A DNA stretch of 36,792 bases from Prevotella sp. (GCA_016281055.1 JAEEHW010000017.1:1-36792); one strand, 5' to 3'. Counted from the stretch's first letter, positions 23,781 through 31,354 are shown. A program made the numbers and translations. Notes: a model not told the origin generated them from the sequence alone.

Positions 23781-24377
23781 TCACTGCGGATTCTGCACCT
23801 TAAACACTGTGCCTACGTATGATGCATGATAGCGAAACAGTTTCTCGCCATTATCTCCTGATACCACTACCCCGCCGTTGAGCAGTCCATATACACGCTG
23901 GCATGAAGTGCACTCCACGTTAAGCGCATCCTTGAACCGCAGAGGGTAGTTGGCGCGATGATTATCATTGAAACAGTTGGGGCATTGTCTGTCAAATACA
24001 TACAACTGGTCATCCTGGAAAGAGGAGCGGCCAACGATGAGCCCGTTGTTCAGTCCCAGATGACGTGATGGCTGCGTGAGCAGAGACTCGCTGACGTTCT
24101 CCTGTTGTGACGATGCCCCGTATCTCTCGGAATTGAGCTTGTACGCCGTACCGTTTGACGACACGCTGATGATGGCGAAGGTATTGGTGGAATTAAGTGC
24201 AGGATATAGATGTGACGTAGTGTGGCCATACTGGAAGTCCATCACATAATAGCACTGATGGGTGCAGTATTCACCCACCACCTCGCCTACACATGCCGAC
24301 ATCAGCAATGCGCACGCAATGACTGCATATTTACGAATACTATTCTTCAACGTTCTCTTCTTTTCATTTCTTGGCAT
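23781..24377 (-). CDS. Cysteine-rich lipoprotein, possibly Rieske-like or zinc-ribbon
   Basis: From the ATG at 24377 a 198-residue protein with lipobox ALLMSAC. The second half carries two CxxC pairs, FDRQCPNCFND and VECTSCQRVYGLLNGG, about 30 residues apart. The spacing and the YGLLNGG after the second pair recall the two loops of a Rieske domain, but with Cys where Rieske proteins have His. A zinc ribbon or a rubredoxin-like iron site is therefore more likely. Residues CTHQCYY near the N-terminus add two more cysteines. The start overlaps the end of the SRPBCC gene by 14 nt, so the two form an operon. I do not know a named family. Confidence 0.65.
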   Translation of the reverse strand: MPRNEKKRTLKNSIRKYAVIACALLMSACVGEVVGEYCTHQCYYVMDFQYGHTTSHLYPALNSTNTFAIISVSSNGTAYKLNSERYGASSQQENVSESLLTQPSRHLGLNNGLIVGRSSFQDDQLYVFDRQCPNCFNDNHRANYPLRFKDALNVECTSCQRVYGLLNGGVVVSGDNGEKLFRYHASYVGTVFKVQNPQ

Positions 24378-24837
24378 AAGCCAGCATGGCGAGCATATCG
24401 GCAAGTTTATCCACGCCACTCTCCAGCTTGCTGCCTACCATCATCTTTATCATTGGGTTGAGGTCAGCCTTCAGCGTCAAGCGCATCTTGGTACCCACAC
24501 CCTCGGAAGGCAACACCTGTATCCACATGTTGGCAGCAACAGGCGACTGCTCCGTCTCAAACTTTATACACTTGTTCTCCTCACGTTCACAGATACGCAG
24601 TGATATCTCGCCAACCATAGGTGCCGGGATAGCAATGCTGTCAGATGTCAGACGCACATCCTGCAGTCTGTCAAGCATGGAAGGGTCTTGTCCTGCTGCC
24701 TCTATCTGGGCACGCACTGCGTCATTATCCTTTGCACCGTCTATGATGGGACGCAGGTTTTCAAGGTCACTCAACATTGCATACACCTGCTCCACAGGCG
24801 CTGCTATCTGCTTTACTTTGCTTTCGTATTTTGCCAT
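24364..24837 (-). CDS. SRPBCC-family (START-like) protein
   Basis: A 157-residue cytoplasmic protein with the polyketide-cyclase/SRPBCC layout. It has YESKVKQIAAPVEQVYAMLSDLENL as strand 1 and the first helix, ISLRICEREENKCIKFETEQSP in the middle strands, and a long C-terminal helix ESGVDKLADMLAMLAYAKK. The fold makes a hydrophobic cavity that binds lipids or other small ligands; the ligand is unknown. First gene of a two-gene operon with the cysteine-rich lipoprotein. Confidence 0.85.
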   Translation of the reverse strand: MAKYESKVKQIAAPVEQVYAMLSDLENLRPIIDGAKDNDAVRAQIEAAGQDPSMLDRLQDVRLTSDSIAIPAPMVGEISLRICEREENKCIKFETEQSPVAANMWIQVLPSEGVGTKMRLTLKADLNPMIKMMVGSKLESGVDKLADMLAMLAYAKK

Positions 24838-24867
24838 TATTATATAAGGTTATCATAAAAGTCACGA

Positions 24868-24898
24868 CAAAATTACTGTTTTTTCATTAAATCACAAA
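24868..24898 (-). promoter_or_regulatory. Promoter of the SRPBCC operon
   Basis: TAATTTTG (24875-24868) with TTTG 19 bp upstream (24898-24895), divergent from the promoter at 24929. Confidence 0.7.
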
Positions 24899-24928
24899 AG
24901 ATTTATGCGTTTTTTCATGATTTTTATA

Positions 24929-24936
24929 TACCTTTG
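24929..24936 (+). promoter_or_regulatory. -7 box for the gene at 24953
   Basis: TACCTTTG 17 bp before the ATG; no TTTG at the -33 position. It supports starting the gene at 24953 and not at the upstream in-frame ATG of 24905. Confidence 0.55.
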
Positions 24937-24952
24937 CACAAAAATACAACCT

Positions 24953-25477
24953 ATGAGAAAACTTTTTTATATATTATTCTGCCTTCTGCTGACACTCGCG
25001 GCACAGGCTGAGGAACACATGGAGTTCATGGGCATCACCATGGGAATGTCGGTGGATGACTTCACCGCCGCACTGAAAGAGAAAGGCTATACACTGTCTG
25101 CAGAATCGGCAAAAGCACCCAAGGGCAAACGTTTGATGCAGGGTGACTTCAATGGCGGTGCCGTCACACTCGTGCTCAATTACGGCGTACACACCGGTCA
25201 GATGACAAGCCTCGACCTGCGCTTTCCGCAGGAAAAGGAGTTCAGCAAGTTCCTCGACTTCTACGAAGCCATGAAACGCATCGTCACAGAGCAGTACTGC
25301 ACCGAGGGCGAGGTGATAAACGAACAGGGTAACATGGACACACTGCCGAAATACGGCATGAAGATGGACTACGGCACCGTAACCATCAGCATCGACCCTG
25401 ACAAAGCCTTCACCCTGATATTGACATACACCGACCAGCACAACACCCTTGAAGAACGCAAACTGCGCTATGACTGA
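24953..25477 (+). CDS. Small exported protein, unknown function
   Basis: A 174-residue protein with a signal peptide (MRKLFYILFCLLLTLAAQAEE). The mature part begins with MEFMGITMGMSVDDFTAALKEKGY, a pattern of a strand and a helix often seen in Bacteroidetes secreted proteins of unknown role, followed by QGDFNGGAVTLVLNYG, MTSLDLRFPQE, YGTVTISIDPDKAFTLILTYTD: alternating strands of an alpha/beta sandwich. One cysteine in the mature protein. Nothing links it to a pathway. The 170 bp after it contain only A/T-rich sequence with TTTACTGTAAAAA motifs and then the next promoter. Confidence 0.7.
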   Translation: MRKLFYILFCLLLTLAAQAEEHMEFMGITMGMSVDDFTAALKEKGYTLSAESAKAPKGKRLMQGDFNGGAVTLVLNYGVHTGQMTSLDLRFPQEKEFSKFLDFYEAMKRIVTEQYCTEGEVINEQGNMDTLPKYGMKMDYGTVTISIDPDKAFTLILTYTDQHNTLEERKLRYD

Positions 25478-25569
25478 AAAAAAGTACTGTAAAAATGTAA
25501 CTTGTACTTTACAAAAACAGCTTGTTTTGAGGATTTTACTGTAAAAACTGCATAATTAGGGAGAGAAAA

Positions 25570-25601
25570 TTTGGGTAATTAGATTAAAAAAAGTAACTTT
25601 G
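25570..25601 (+). promoter_or_regulatory. Promoter of the TonB-C protein gene
   Basis: TTTG (25570-25573) and TAACTTTG (25594-25601), 20 bp apart; leader about 40 nt. Confidence 0.75.
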
Positions 25602-25647
25602 CGGTGATTTCGTTTTTGGATTTTCTCAATCTAAAATAGGTACTAAC

Positions 25648-26388
25648 ATGAAACAATTACTCTTAACCGTCTGCCTCACGTTGGCAGCACTGACATGCAG
25701 CGCGCAGAATGCCGAAGTCATAGAAGAGAAACTGAACGAGTATGGTCGCATCCTCAACAGTAAACAGAACATCTACTACTTCATAGGTGACGACGGCAAA
25801 GTAACCGATGTTGTTATGAGTAGCACCATCGATTATGACATGCAGCAAGAGATAACAGAATTCTTCAAGAGCCTGCCTCCATTCAGCGGCGGTGCCGGAA
25901 GAGACATGGTAACGATAGTACCTTCCTCAAACATTGAGAAATCACAGGGCTACGTATCACAGAACCTCTCAGGCGGCGACAGAGAAGTAGAAGACAAGAC
26001 ATCAAACCGCGTACTCGCCACCGCCGATGCTGTGAAGAAGCAGAAAGAAGTGAGCAAACTTGATGACGGACCGCAGGTTTACGACAAAGTTGAGAAAATG
26101 CCTTACGTCATCGGCGGCAAAGCCGTATGGGCAAAATATCTTGAAGAAAACAAGACATACCCAGCCATCGCCAAGGAGTTTGGCGCACAAGACCGTGTGC
26201 TCGTCAGCTTCATAGTAGAGCGTAACGGCAAAGTGTCACACGTCACGCCAGTGAAATCATGCGACCCATATCTGGAGCGCGAAGCAGTAAGACTGATACA
26301 AGGCATGCCGAAATGGATGCCGGGCGTACAGAGCGGCACAGTGTCACGAGTAAGATACACACTCGCGATACCATTCAGACTGAACTAA
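25648..26388 (+). CDS. Exported protein with C-terminal TonB domain
   Basis: A 246-residue protein with a signal peptide (MKQLLLTVCLTLAALTCSAQ). The last 95 residues are a TonB C-terminal domain: YVIGGKAVWAKYLEENKTYPAIAKEFGAQDRVLVSFIVERNGKVSHVTPVKSCDPYLEREAVRLIQGMPKW, ending in a VRYTLAIPFRLN strand. It lacks the proline-rich spacer and N-terminal cytoplasmic anchor of an energising TonB, and no ExbB/ExbD genes adjoin. It is therefore probably not a true energy transducer but a periplasmic or lipid-free relative binding TonB boxes or peptidoglycan. The N-terminal 130 residues are unrecognised. Confidence 0.8.
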   Translation: MKQLLLTVCLTLAALTCSAQNAEVIEEKLNEYGRILNSKQNIYYFIGDDGKVTDVVMSSTIDYDMQQEITEFFKSLPPFSGGAGRDMVTIVPSSNIEKSQGYVSQNLSGGDREVEDKTSNRVLATADAVKKQKEVSKLDDGPQVYDKVEKMPYVIGGKAVWAKYLEENKTYPAIAKEFGAQDRVLVSFIVERNGKVSHVTPVKSCDPYLEREAVRLIQGMPKWMPGVQSGTVSRVRYTLAIPFRLN

Positions 26389-26505
26389 CACAAATGTGAT
26401 TGGTTAGACAACAGACAATTAAAAGTTTTCATAGAACTAATCACCTGAACAATATTCATGCTCCATAGGGCTCGGAGAGAGTCTTTGGAGTCTAAACTAC
26501 AAGGA

Positions 26506-26549
26506 AAGTCCCGGGAGCCTGAAACAAAGGCTCCGGGACTTATTTTTTC
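26506..26549 (+). terminator. Terminator after the TonB-C protein gene
   Basis: AAGTCCCGGGAGCC (26506-26519) pairs with GGCTCCGGGACTT (26529-26541) with one bulged base, followed by ATTTTTTC. It is 120 bp after the stop. The intervening stretch 26389-26505 has no gene and could be a 3' UTR or small RNA. Confidence 0.75.
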
Positions 26550-26622
26550 ACCCTTTACCAGCATAAAGACAGCAAATGAACACTTATTTTCACCTAAACG
26601 AAGAAAAAAACACAAGAAATAC

Positions 26623-26653
26623 TTGCACAATTCAGAAAATCTTCGTAACTTTG
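26623..26653 (+). promoter_or_regulatory. Promoter of the tRNA-Ala/tRNA-Met pair
   Basis: TTG (26623-26625) and TAACTTTG (26646-26653), 20 bp apart, about 75 bp before tRNA-Ala. Confidence 0.7.
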
Positions 26654-26728
26654 CAACCGCAAACTCGAAAAGGCGACCTTTTTGCTTTCAAAAGACAACA
26701 TTGTTTGCCTTGAGAAGCAGCTTATCAT

Positions 26729-26802
<74 letters not shown>

Positions 26803-26824
26803 CACAGTGGCAGAATAAATGGAT

Positions 26825-26898
26825 GGCGGGATAGCTCAGCTGGTTAGAGCGTCGGATTCATAATCCGGAGGTCGAGGGATCGTGACCCCCTCCCGCTA
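26825..26898 (+). tRNA. tRNA-Met (anticodon CAT) with an aberrant T-arm
   Basis: Cloverleaf with acceptor GGCGGGA/TCCCGCT, D-arm GCTC-AGCTGGTTA-GAGC, anticodon loop TTCATAA and variable loop AGGTC. The T-arm reads GAGGG-ATCGTGA-CCCCC: position 54 is A, 58 is T and the second stem pair is A-C. Nearly all tRNAs have T54 and A58. The anticodon CAT could also be an isoleucine tRNA after lysidine modification. The 3' part from the last base of the anticodon stem onward is duplicated at 28588-28630. Confidence 0.8.
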
Positions 26899-26900
26899 CG

Positions 26901-26934
26901 AAAAAGCACTTGCGACAATCGCAAGTGCTTTTTT
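26901..26934 (+). terminator. Terminator of the tRNA pair
   Basis: GCACTTGCGA-CAA-TCGCAAGTGC flanked by A5 and T6: perfect 10-bp stem. The same hairpin recurs at 28633-28667, where the loop is TTG. Confidence 0.9.
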
Positions 26935-26986
26935 CGTTTCAAAATATTACCTTCCGAAACATACTTTATAAAGATGCTTCTTTTCT

Positions 26987-28429
26987 TCATATACAGAACA
27001 AATCCTCTGCCATGATTTCTTTATGTACTATGCTATGACTATGTGCATTCACAACTCCATACGTTGTAATAAAAGTACTAACTATGGATTTTACTGTCTT
27101 AGTTCGTTCCTGAAAAAGACTCATTCTCTCACGAACTTTTGCCTCATATTCCTTATTTATTGAATACATACCAACACTGAATTTCATTTCACATACATTG
27201 ATGGTATGATCATTTCTGTCAATCACCAAATCAATCTGTGCTCCAGATTCCTCACTATTATTTTTATTTGGCAGATATCTCCACGATGAAGCACTTGTTG
27301 AAATACCCGAAATGCCAAGTTTGAAACGTATCTGTGGAATATGCTGCAGACATACTAATTCAAAAGAACGCCCTTGCCATGAAAGGACAGAAGGAGAACT
27401 GAAATTATGCGTCCACCATAACTCATCTTTTGAATCATTGTTTGCCAGGAACTTATAGTAAAATAAGGTATAGAAGTCCAACAGACGAAAGATCTTACCT
27501 TTCGATTTATTACCAAATTGAGAGAATGATACGATAAAGTCGCAACGTTCCAGGTTCCTCAGCAATTTTGTAAGCCTCTTTCCTTCTATTTTCGTAATTT
27601 CCCTTATTTGATCGAATATTAAGCCTTCCTTATGTTTGTAAAGCAAATCAACTATCTGAAGGTATTTGCCTGCACCAGTAAATATGGCATCATACAATTC
27701 GTCAAACTCTGTTGCAAGCTCACCATTCTTGCGAAAGAACAAACGGTCTATATTAGCTATTAGGTCTTCCTCTGGATTCAACAGACTCAGATAGAAAGGA
27801 ACTCCTCCCATGACCATATATGTCTGTAATATTTTGTAATGATCCCAAATTATACCTTTGTCTAACAAATATTCCTCTGTCTCCTTTAATGTAAATGGCC
27901 GAACATAGATATTATTAGTTAGACGAGCATGCAGTCCACCTTTGTTTTCTACAAGTTTATCCATCATCCACGAAGAAGCAGAACCAGTTGCGATAAACAC
28001 TATGTCATTGCGTCGGCTCCCCCAGCTATTCCAAAAATATTCAAGAGCTTCAACAAACTCTGACTTCGGAGTATCTATCCATGGCATTTCATCAATGAAC
28101 ACAATCTTGCGTCTATCCCTTGGCAAAGATTCAAGATATTCTTCCAACGCATCAAATGCATCTTCCCATGAAGACAGCAGAGGTTGTTTCTTTAGTCCTG
28201 CAGCCTTCTTCAGTTCTTTTGCAAAATTACTGAGTTGTTTTGCTTTTTTCAGCTTGTGGCCACCAACGAAAGAAAAGTCATATTGTCCATCAAAGAAATA
28301 ATCAACCAAGAATGTCTTTCCTACACGCCGGCGTCCATAAACTACTACGAACTCTGAACGATTTGATTCTACACATCGTTTCATCTCTTTGAGTTCATAC
28401 TCTCGTCCTATAATTTTTTGCTTATCCAT
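26987..28429 (-). CDS. AAA ATPase of the ATPase_2/DUF234 type with nuclease-like C-terminus
   Basis: A 480-residue protein. Walker A is GRRRVGKT (32-39) after IIGREYELKEMKRCVES, the entry typical of the archaeal-type ATPase_2 family. RKIVFIDEMPWIDTP is Walker B (about 107-121), and IFIATGSASSWM carries the sensor residues. A winged-helix segment follows (IFDQIREITKIEGKRLTKLLRNLERCDFIV, about 275-305). The C-terminal domain has GAQIDLVID ... INVCEMKFS (about 394-416), the D...ExK pattern of PD-(D/E)xK nuclease folds, as in DUF234. Many Bacteroidetes and archaea carry several such genes; their role is not established, with defence and mobility among the suggestions. Promoter at 28450-28481. The only gene within the tRNA-bounded element. 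Confidence 0.82.
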   Translation of the reverse strand: MDKQKIIGREYELKEMKRCVESNRSEFVVVYGRRRVGKTFLVDYFFDGQYDFSFVGGHKLKKAKQLSNFAKELKKAAGLKKQPLLSSWEDAFDALEEYLESLPRDRRKIVFIDEMPWIDTPKSEFVEALEYFWNSWGSRRNDIVFIATGSASSWMMDKLVENKGGLHARLTNNIYVRPFTLKETEEYLLDKGIIWDHYKILQTYMVMGGVPFYLSLLNPEEDLIANIDRLFFRKNGELATEFDELYDAIFTGAGKYLQIVDLLYKHKEGLIFDQIREITKIEGKRLTKLLRNLERCDFIVSFSQFGNKSKGKIFRLLDFYTLFYYKFLANNDSKDELWWTHNFSSPSVLSWQGRSFELVCLQHIPQIRFKLGISGISTSASSWRYLPNKNNSEESGAQIDLVIDRNDHTINVCEMKFSVGMYSINKEYEAKVRERMSLFQERTKTVKSIVSTFITTYGVVNAHSHSIVHKEIMAEDLFCI

Positions 28430-28449
28430 AATTGTCTTTATCTACGTCA

Positions 28450-28481
28450 CAAAGGTAACACTTTTTATTGGAACAAACAAA
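28450..28481 (-). promoter_or_regulatory. Promoter of the ATPase gene
   Basis: TACCTTTG (28457-28450) with TTTG 20 bp upstream (28481-28478); leader about 15 nt. Confidence 0.7.
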
Positions 28482-28498
28482 AAAATGTAAGATATTTG

Positions 28499-28531
28499 TA
28501 CTAAATCTATAGAAATTACACAGATTTAGTA
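28499..28531. repeat. 10-bp inverted repeat near the right end of the element
   Basis: TACTAAATCT (28499-28508) and AGATTTAGTA (28522-28531), 13 bp apart, upstream of the ATPase promoter and 57 bp from the right tRNA repeat. Possible protein-binding site. Confidence 0.45.
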
Positions 28532-28587
28532 TGTTTATCTCATAATTTTTAAAGAAAACAGTAAAAAACAAACATTCACTTTCAGTC

Positions 28588-28667
28588 ATTCATAATCCGG
28601 AGGTCGAGGGATCGTGACCCCCTCCCGCTACGAAAAAGCACTTGCGATTGTCGCAAGTGCTTTTTTT
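28588..28667 (+). repeat. tRNA-Met 3' fragment plus terminator (right repeat)
   Basis: Exact copy of the tRNA-Met 3' part including the aberrant T-arm, followed by the terminator hairpin with loop TTG instead of CAA and seven Ts instead of six. It lacks the 5' half of a tRNA, so it is not a functional gene. Confidence 0.9.
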
Positions 28668-28675
28668 CGTATAAA

Positions 28676-28703
28676 CCCAAATCGGCCTAACGACCGATTT
28701 GGG
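28676..28703 (-). terminator. Terminator of the GH3 gene
   Basis: CCCAAATCGG and CCGATTTGGG form a 10-bp stem with an 8-base loop; on the minus strand it is followed by TTTAT, 45 bp past the GH3 stop. Confidence 0.65.
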
Positions 28704-28723
28704 ATGAAAGGGTTTCTGTTTCG

Positions 28724-28771
28724 TTATTTCACCTCTACCATCACTGATTATTTCACCTCTACCATCACTGA
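28724..28771 (-). repeat. 24-bp tandem duplication containing the GH3 stop codon
   Basis: Two exact 24-bp copies, 28724-28747 and 28748-28771. The second encodes the last seven residues (SVMVEVK) and stop of the GH3 protein; the first follows directly after the stop and would encode the same eight codons in frame. Confidence 0.9.
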
Positions 28772-31354
28772 CTTGAGGGCATTCTTGGCAGAACTGTTGC
28801 CATAGAGAATCTCGTATTTTCCTGCCTTGGTGTGGACGGTGTTTGAGGCCTCGTCAAACCACTCGAAGGACTTAGCGTTAAGCGTAATCACTGCATTGGC
28901 GGTCAGGCCTGCCTTGACACTGACGCGCTCAAAGCCGCGGAGCTGCATGAGGGGACCTGACGGATCCTGAGGATTGCGGATGTAAAGCTGAACAGTTTCC
29001 GTTCCGTCCATCTTGCCTGCGTTCTCAACAGGTATGGTGACCTTGATGTCTGATGAACCTTCCGCATTTATTGAAGTGGCGGACAGCGATGCCGTGCCTA
29101 TGTTGAATGTGGTGTATGACAGTCCGTAACCGAATGGGAACAGCGCCGTGCCGTCAGAGATGTAACGGTAGGTGCGGCCCTTCATGTCATAGTTCTCGAA
29201 GTCGGGGAGCTGCTCTGAGTTCTTGTAGAATGTCACCGGCAACTTGCCGCCCGGGTTGTACTTGCCATAGAGCACCTCGGCAACGGCGGTACCTCCCACC
29301 ATGCCTGGATACCATGCCTGGAGGATGGCGTCGCAGCTCTCTGTCTCTGGCTGCAGGGCAATGGCTGAACCAGAGCAGTTGACATATACTACGGTCTTAC
29401 CGGCAGCCTTGAGAGCCTTCAGGAAGTTACGCTGCACGGCCGGCAGTTCGATGTTGGTACGGTCGCCGCCCTTGAAGCCGTCTATCTGCACTGGCATCTC
29501 CTCGCCTTCAAGCGATGGGGCAATGCCGCCCACGAATACCACCTTGTTTATTCCGTCCAGTTTCTTTATGATGTCGGCATAGTTGATTATCGACTCCGTG
29601 CCTATGTTCACCTTGATGCTTGCACCATAGGTGTGGATGTGTGAGAAGTGTATCTCTATCTTGTACTCCTTGCCGGCCTCCACCTGGATAGGCGTGCGGG
29701 TAGGAGTAACGCGCCATGTGCTGTGCTCCACCTTCTTCTCACCGTTCACATAAACGTCGAAATTGCTCACCGACTCCACGTTGATGACTACCTCGCCCGA
29801 CTTCTTCGGCTTGAGCACCGTCTCATACTGTGCGCTGAAATCCTCAAGGTTCACACCGGGTGCAAACTGGTAGTTGCCTGCGGTGGTCTTTGAGAACGGA
29901 CGTGTGTAGTATTCTGTCGTGACGGGCTTGCCCTCACGTCCGGTGTTGTTCCAGAATGTACCCTTGATACCTTTCTTTCCATCGAAAGAGAGCTGGTCGA
30001 AGAGGTCGGTCACGATGCGTTCGTCGGTAAGGTCGCATCCCTGGTGGTAAACCACGTTCTTGTTCACGGCCTTGATGCCGTCAAGGATTGTAACGGTTGT
30101 CGTAGGCACACCGTTGTAGTTGCCCCACATCATTGGCTTGTCGTTGGCGTTAGGACCAATGACGGCAATCTTCTCGCCCTTCTTGAGCGGCAGCACATTG
30201 TTCTTGTTCTGCAGCAGTGTCATTGACTGGCGGGCCATCTCGAGTGCTATGCCCAGGTGCTCCTTGCTTTCGAGCACGCTTGAAGGAATCTTCGACCATT
30301 CCACAAGCGACGGGTCGTCCATCTCGCCGAGGTCGAAACGTCCTTCGAGCAGGCGGATGACGTGCTTGTCAACCTCCGACTCCTTTATCAGTCCGCGCTT
30401 CACGGCATCGGGGATGCTTTTGTAAGCATAGTCGAAACCACACTCCACGTCGGTTCCTGCCAGTGTGGCGCGTGCCGTTGAGTGTACGGCATCGCTCGAT
30501 GTCTTGTGGTTTGCATGTATGTCGGTTACTGCACCGCAGTCGCTCACCACCAGGTATTTGAAGCCCCACTCGTCGCGCAGTATGTCCTGCAGCAGTCGTC
30601 CGTTGCTGCAGCACGGCTCATCGTCATATCGCTGATAGGCGCACATCACCTCGCGCACCTTGGCATCCTCCACGAGTACCTTGAATGCAGGGAGGTAAGT
30701 CTCCCACAGGTCGCGTGCCGACACATCGGTGAGGTTTGCCGTATGGCGGCTCCATTCCGGTCCGCTGTGCACGGCATAGTGCTTTGCACACGCCCACAAC
30801 TTGCGGTACTTGCTGCTCTCCGGACCCTGCAGTCCGCGCACCACTGCCGAACCGAGCACGCCGGTCAAGTATGGGTCTTCGCCGTATGTCTCCTGTCCGC
30901 GTCCCCAGCGTGGATCACGAAAGATGTTCACGTTTGGTGTCCAGAAAGACAGTGCATGGAAACGCGTCACCTCACCGCCCTTGCGATGCAGTTCGTTCCA
31001 CTTGGCGCGTGCCTCGGTACTCGTGGCATCAAACACCTTATATATAAGGTCCTGGTTGAAAGAGGCAGCCATGCCTATCGGTTCGGGGAAGTTTGTGACG
31101 TTACCCATATTTGCCACTCCGTGCAGGGCCTCGCTCCACCACTGGAACTCCCTTATTCCCAGTCGCGGTATTGCCGGCGATGCATCGAGCATGAGCGAGG
31201 CTTTCTCCTCAAGCGTCAACCTTCCGCACAAATCGACGGCACGCTCATGAGCCGTAAGACTGGGATTCTGGTATGGCAGCTGCGCTGACGTTGCTGCCGG
31301 CATAAAGAGCGAGCACACTGCTATGGCCGCTGACATAATTGTTACGTGTTTCAT
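28748..31354 (-). CDS. GH3 glycosidase with PA14-like insert (beta-glucosidase/xylosidase type)
   Basis: An 868-residue exported enzyme (signal peptide to about residue 24). The N-terminal barrel has EFQWWSEALHGVA, FWTPNVNIFRDPRWGRGQET and KHYAVHSGPEW; VVSDCGAV near residue 272 carries the catalytic nucleophile aspartate. The second alpha/beta domain is split by a PA14-type module (about 455-600: GIKGTFWNNTGREGKP ... EVVINVESVSNFDVYVNGEKKVE). It resumes at VFVGGIAPSLEGEE, and a fibronectin-like domain ends the protein (GTETVQLYIRNPQDPSG...). GH3 enzymes release terminal beta-linked glucose or xylose with retention. The EALHGV and WGRGQETYGEDP motifs are those of the xylosidase-like group, which would fit with the GH43 enzyme. 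Own promoter and terminator. Confidence 0.92.
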   Translation of the reverse strand: MKHVTIMSAAIAVCSLFMPAATSAQLPYQNPSLTAHERAVDLCGRLTLEEKASLMLDASPAIPRLGIREFQWWSEALHGVANMGNVTNFPEPIGMAASFNQDLIYKVFDATSTEARAKWNELHRKGGEVTRFHALSFWTPNVNIFRDPRWGRGQETYGEDPYLTGVLGSAVVRGLQGPESSKYRKLWACAKHYAVHSGPEWSRHTANLTDVSARDLWETYLPAFKVLVEDAKVREVMCAYQRYDDEPCCSNGRLLQDILRDEWGFKYLVVSDCGAVTDIHANHKTSSDAVHSTARATLAGTDVECGFDYAYKSIPDAVKRGLIKESEVDKHVIRLLEGRFDLGEMDDPSLVEWSKIPSSVLESKEHLGIALEMARQSMTLLQNKNNVLPLKKGEKIAVIGPNANDKPMMWGNYNGVPTTTVTILDGIKAVNKNVVYHQGCDLTDERIVTDLFDQLSFDGKKGIKGTFWNNTGREGKPVTTEYYTRPFSKTTAGNYQFAPGVNLEDFSAQYETVLKPKKSGEVVINVESVSNFDVYVNGEKKVEHSTWRVTPTRTPIQVEAGKEYKIEIHFSHIHTYGASIKVNIGTESIINYADIIKKLDGINKVVFVGGIAPSLEGEEMPVQIDGFKGGDRTNIELPAVQRNFLKALKAAGKTVVYVNCSGSAIALQPETESCDAILQAWYPGMVGGTAVAEVLYGKYNPGGKLPVTFYKNSEQLPDFENYDMKGRTYRYISDGTALFPFGYGLSYTTFNIGTASLSATSINAEGSSDIKVTIPVENAGKMDGTETVQLYIRNPQDPSGPLMQLRGFERVSVKAGLTANAVITLNAKSFEWFDEASNTVHTKAGKYEILYGNSSAKNALKSVMVEVK

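Larger units (their letters stand above)
26856..28666. mobile_element. Putative one-gene element bounded by tRNA-Met 3' direct repeats
   Basis: A 79-bp direct repeat (26856-26934 and 28588-28666) differs only at the three loop bases of the hairpin. It covers the tRNA from the anticodon loop to its 3' end plus the terminator. The intact tRNA is on the left; the right copy is a stub. The 1732-bp period contains one gene, the ATPase on the minus strand, which is visibly richer in A and T than its neighbours. This is the footprint of integration at a tRNA 3' end, but no integrase gene is present. A remnant of a larger island, or mobilisation by another mechanism or in trans, are the alternatives. 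Confidence 0.6.

Noticed and set aside
25648..26388. TonB-C protein considered as the energising TonB for the SusC-like receptor
   Set aside because: No cytoplasmic membrane anchor, no proline-rich linker and no ExbB/ExbD; it has a cleavable signal peptide.
26389..26549. Intergenic stretch considered as a named small RNA
   Set aside because: Only a terminator hairpin and weak inverted repeats are visible; no promoter of its own was found and no known RNA family was recognised.
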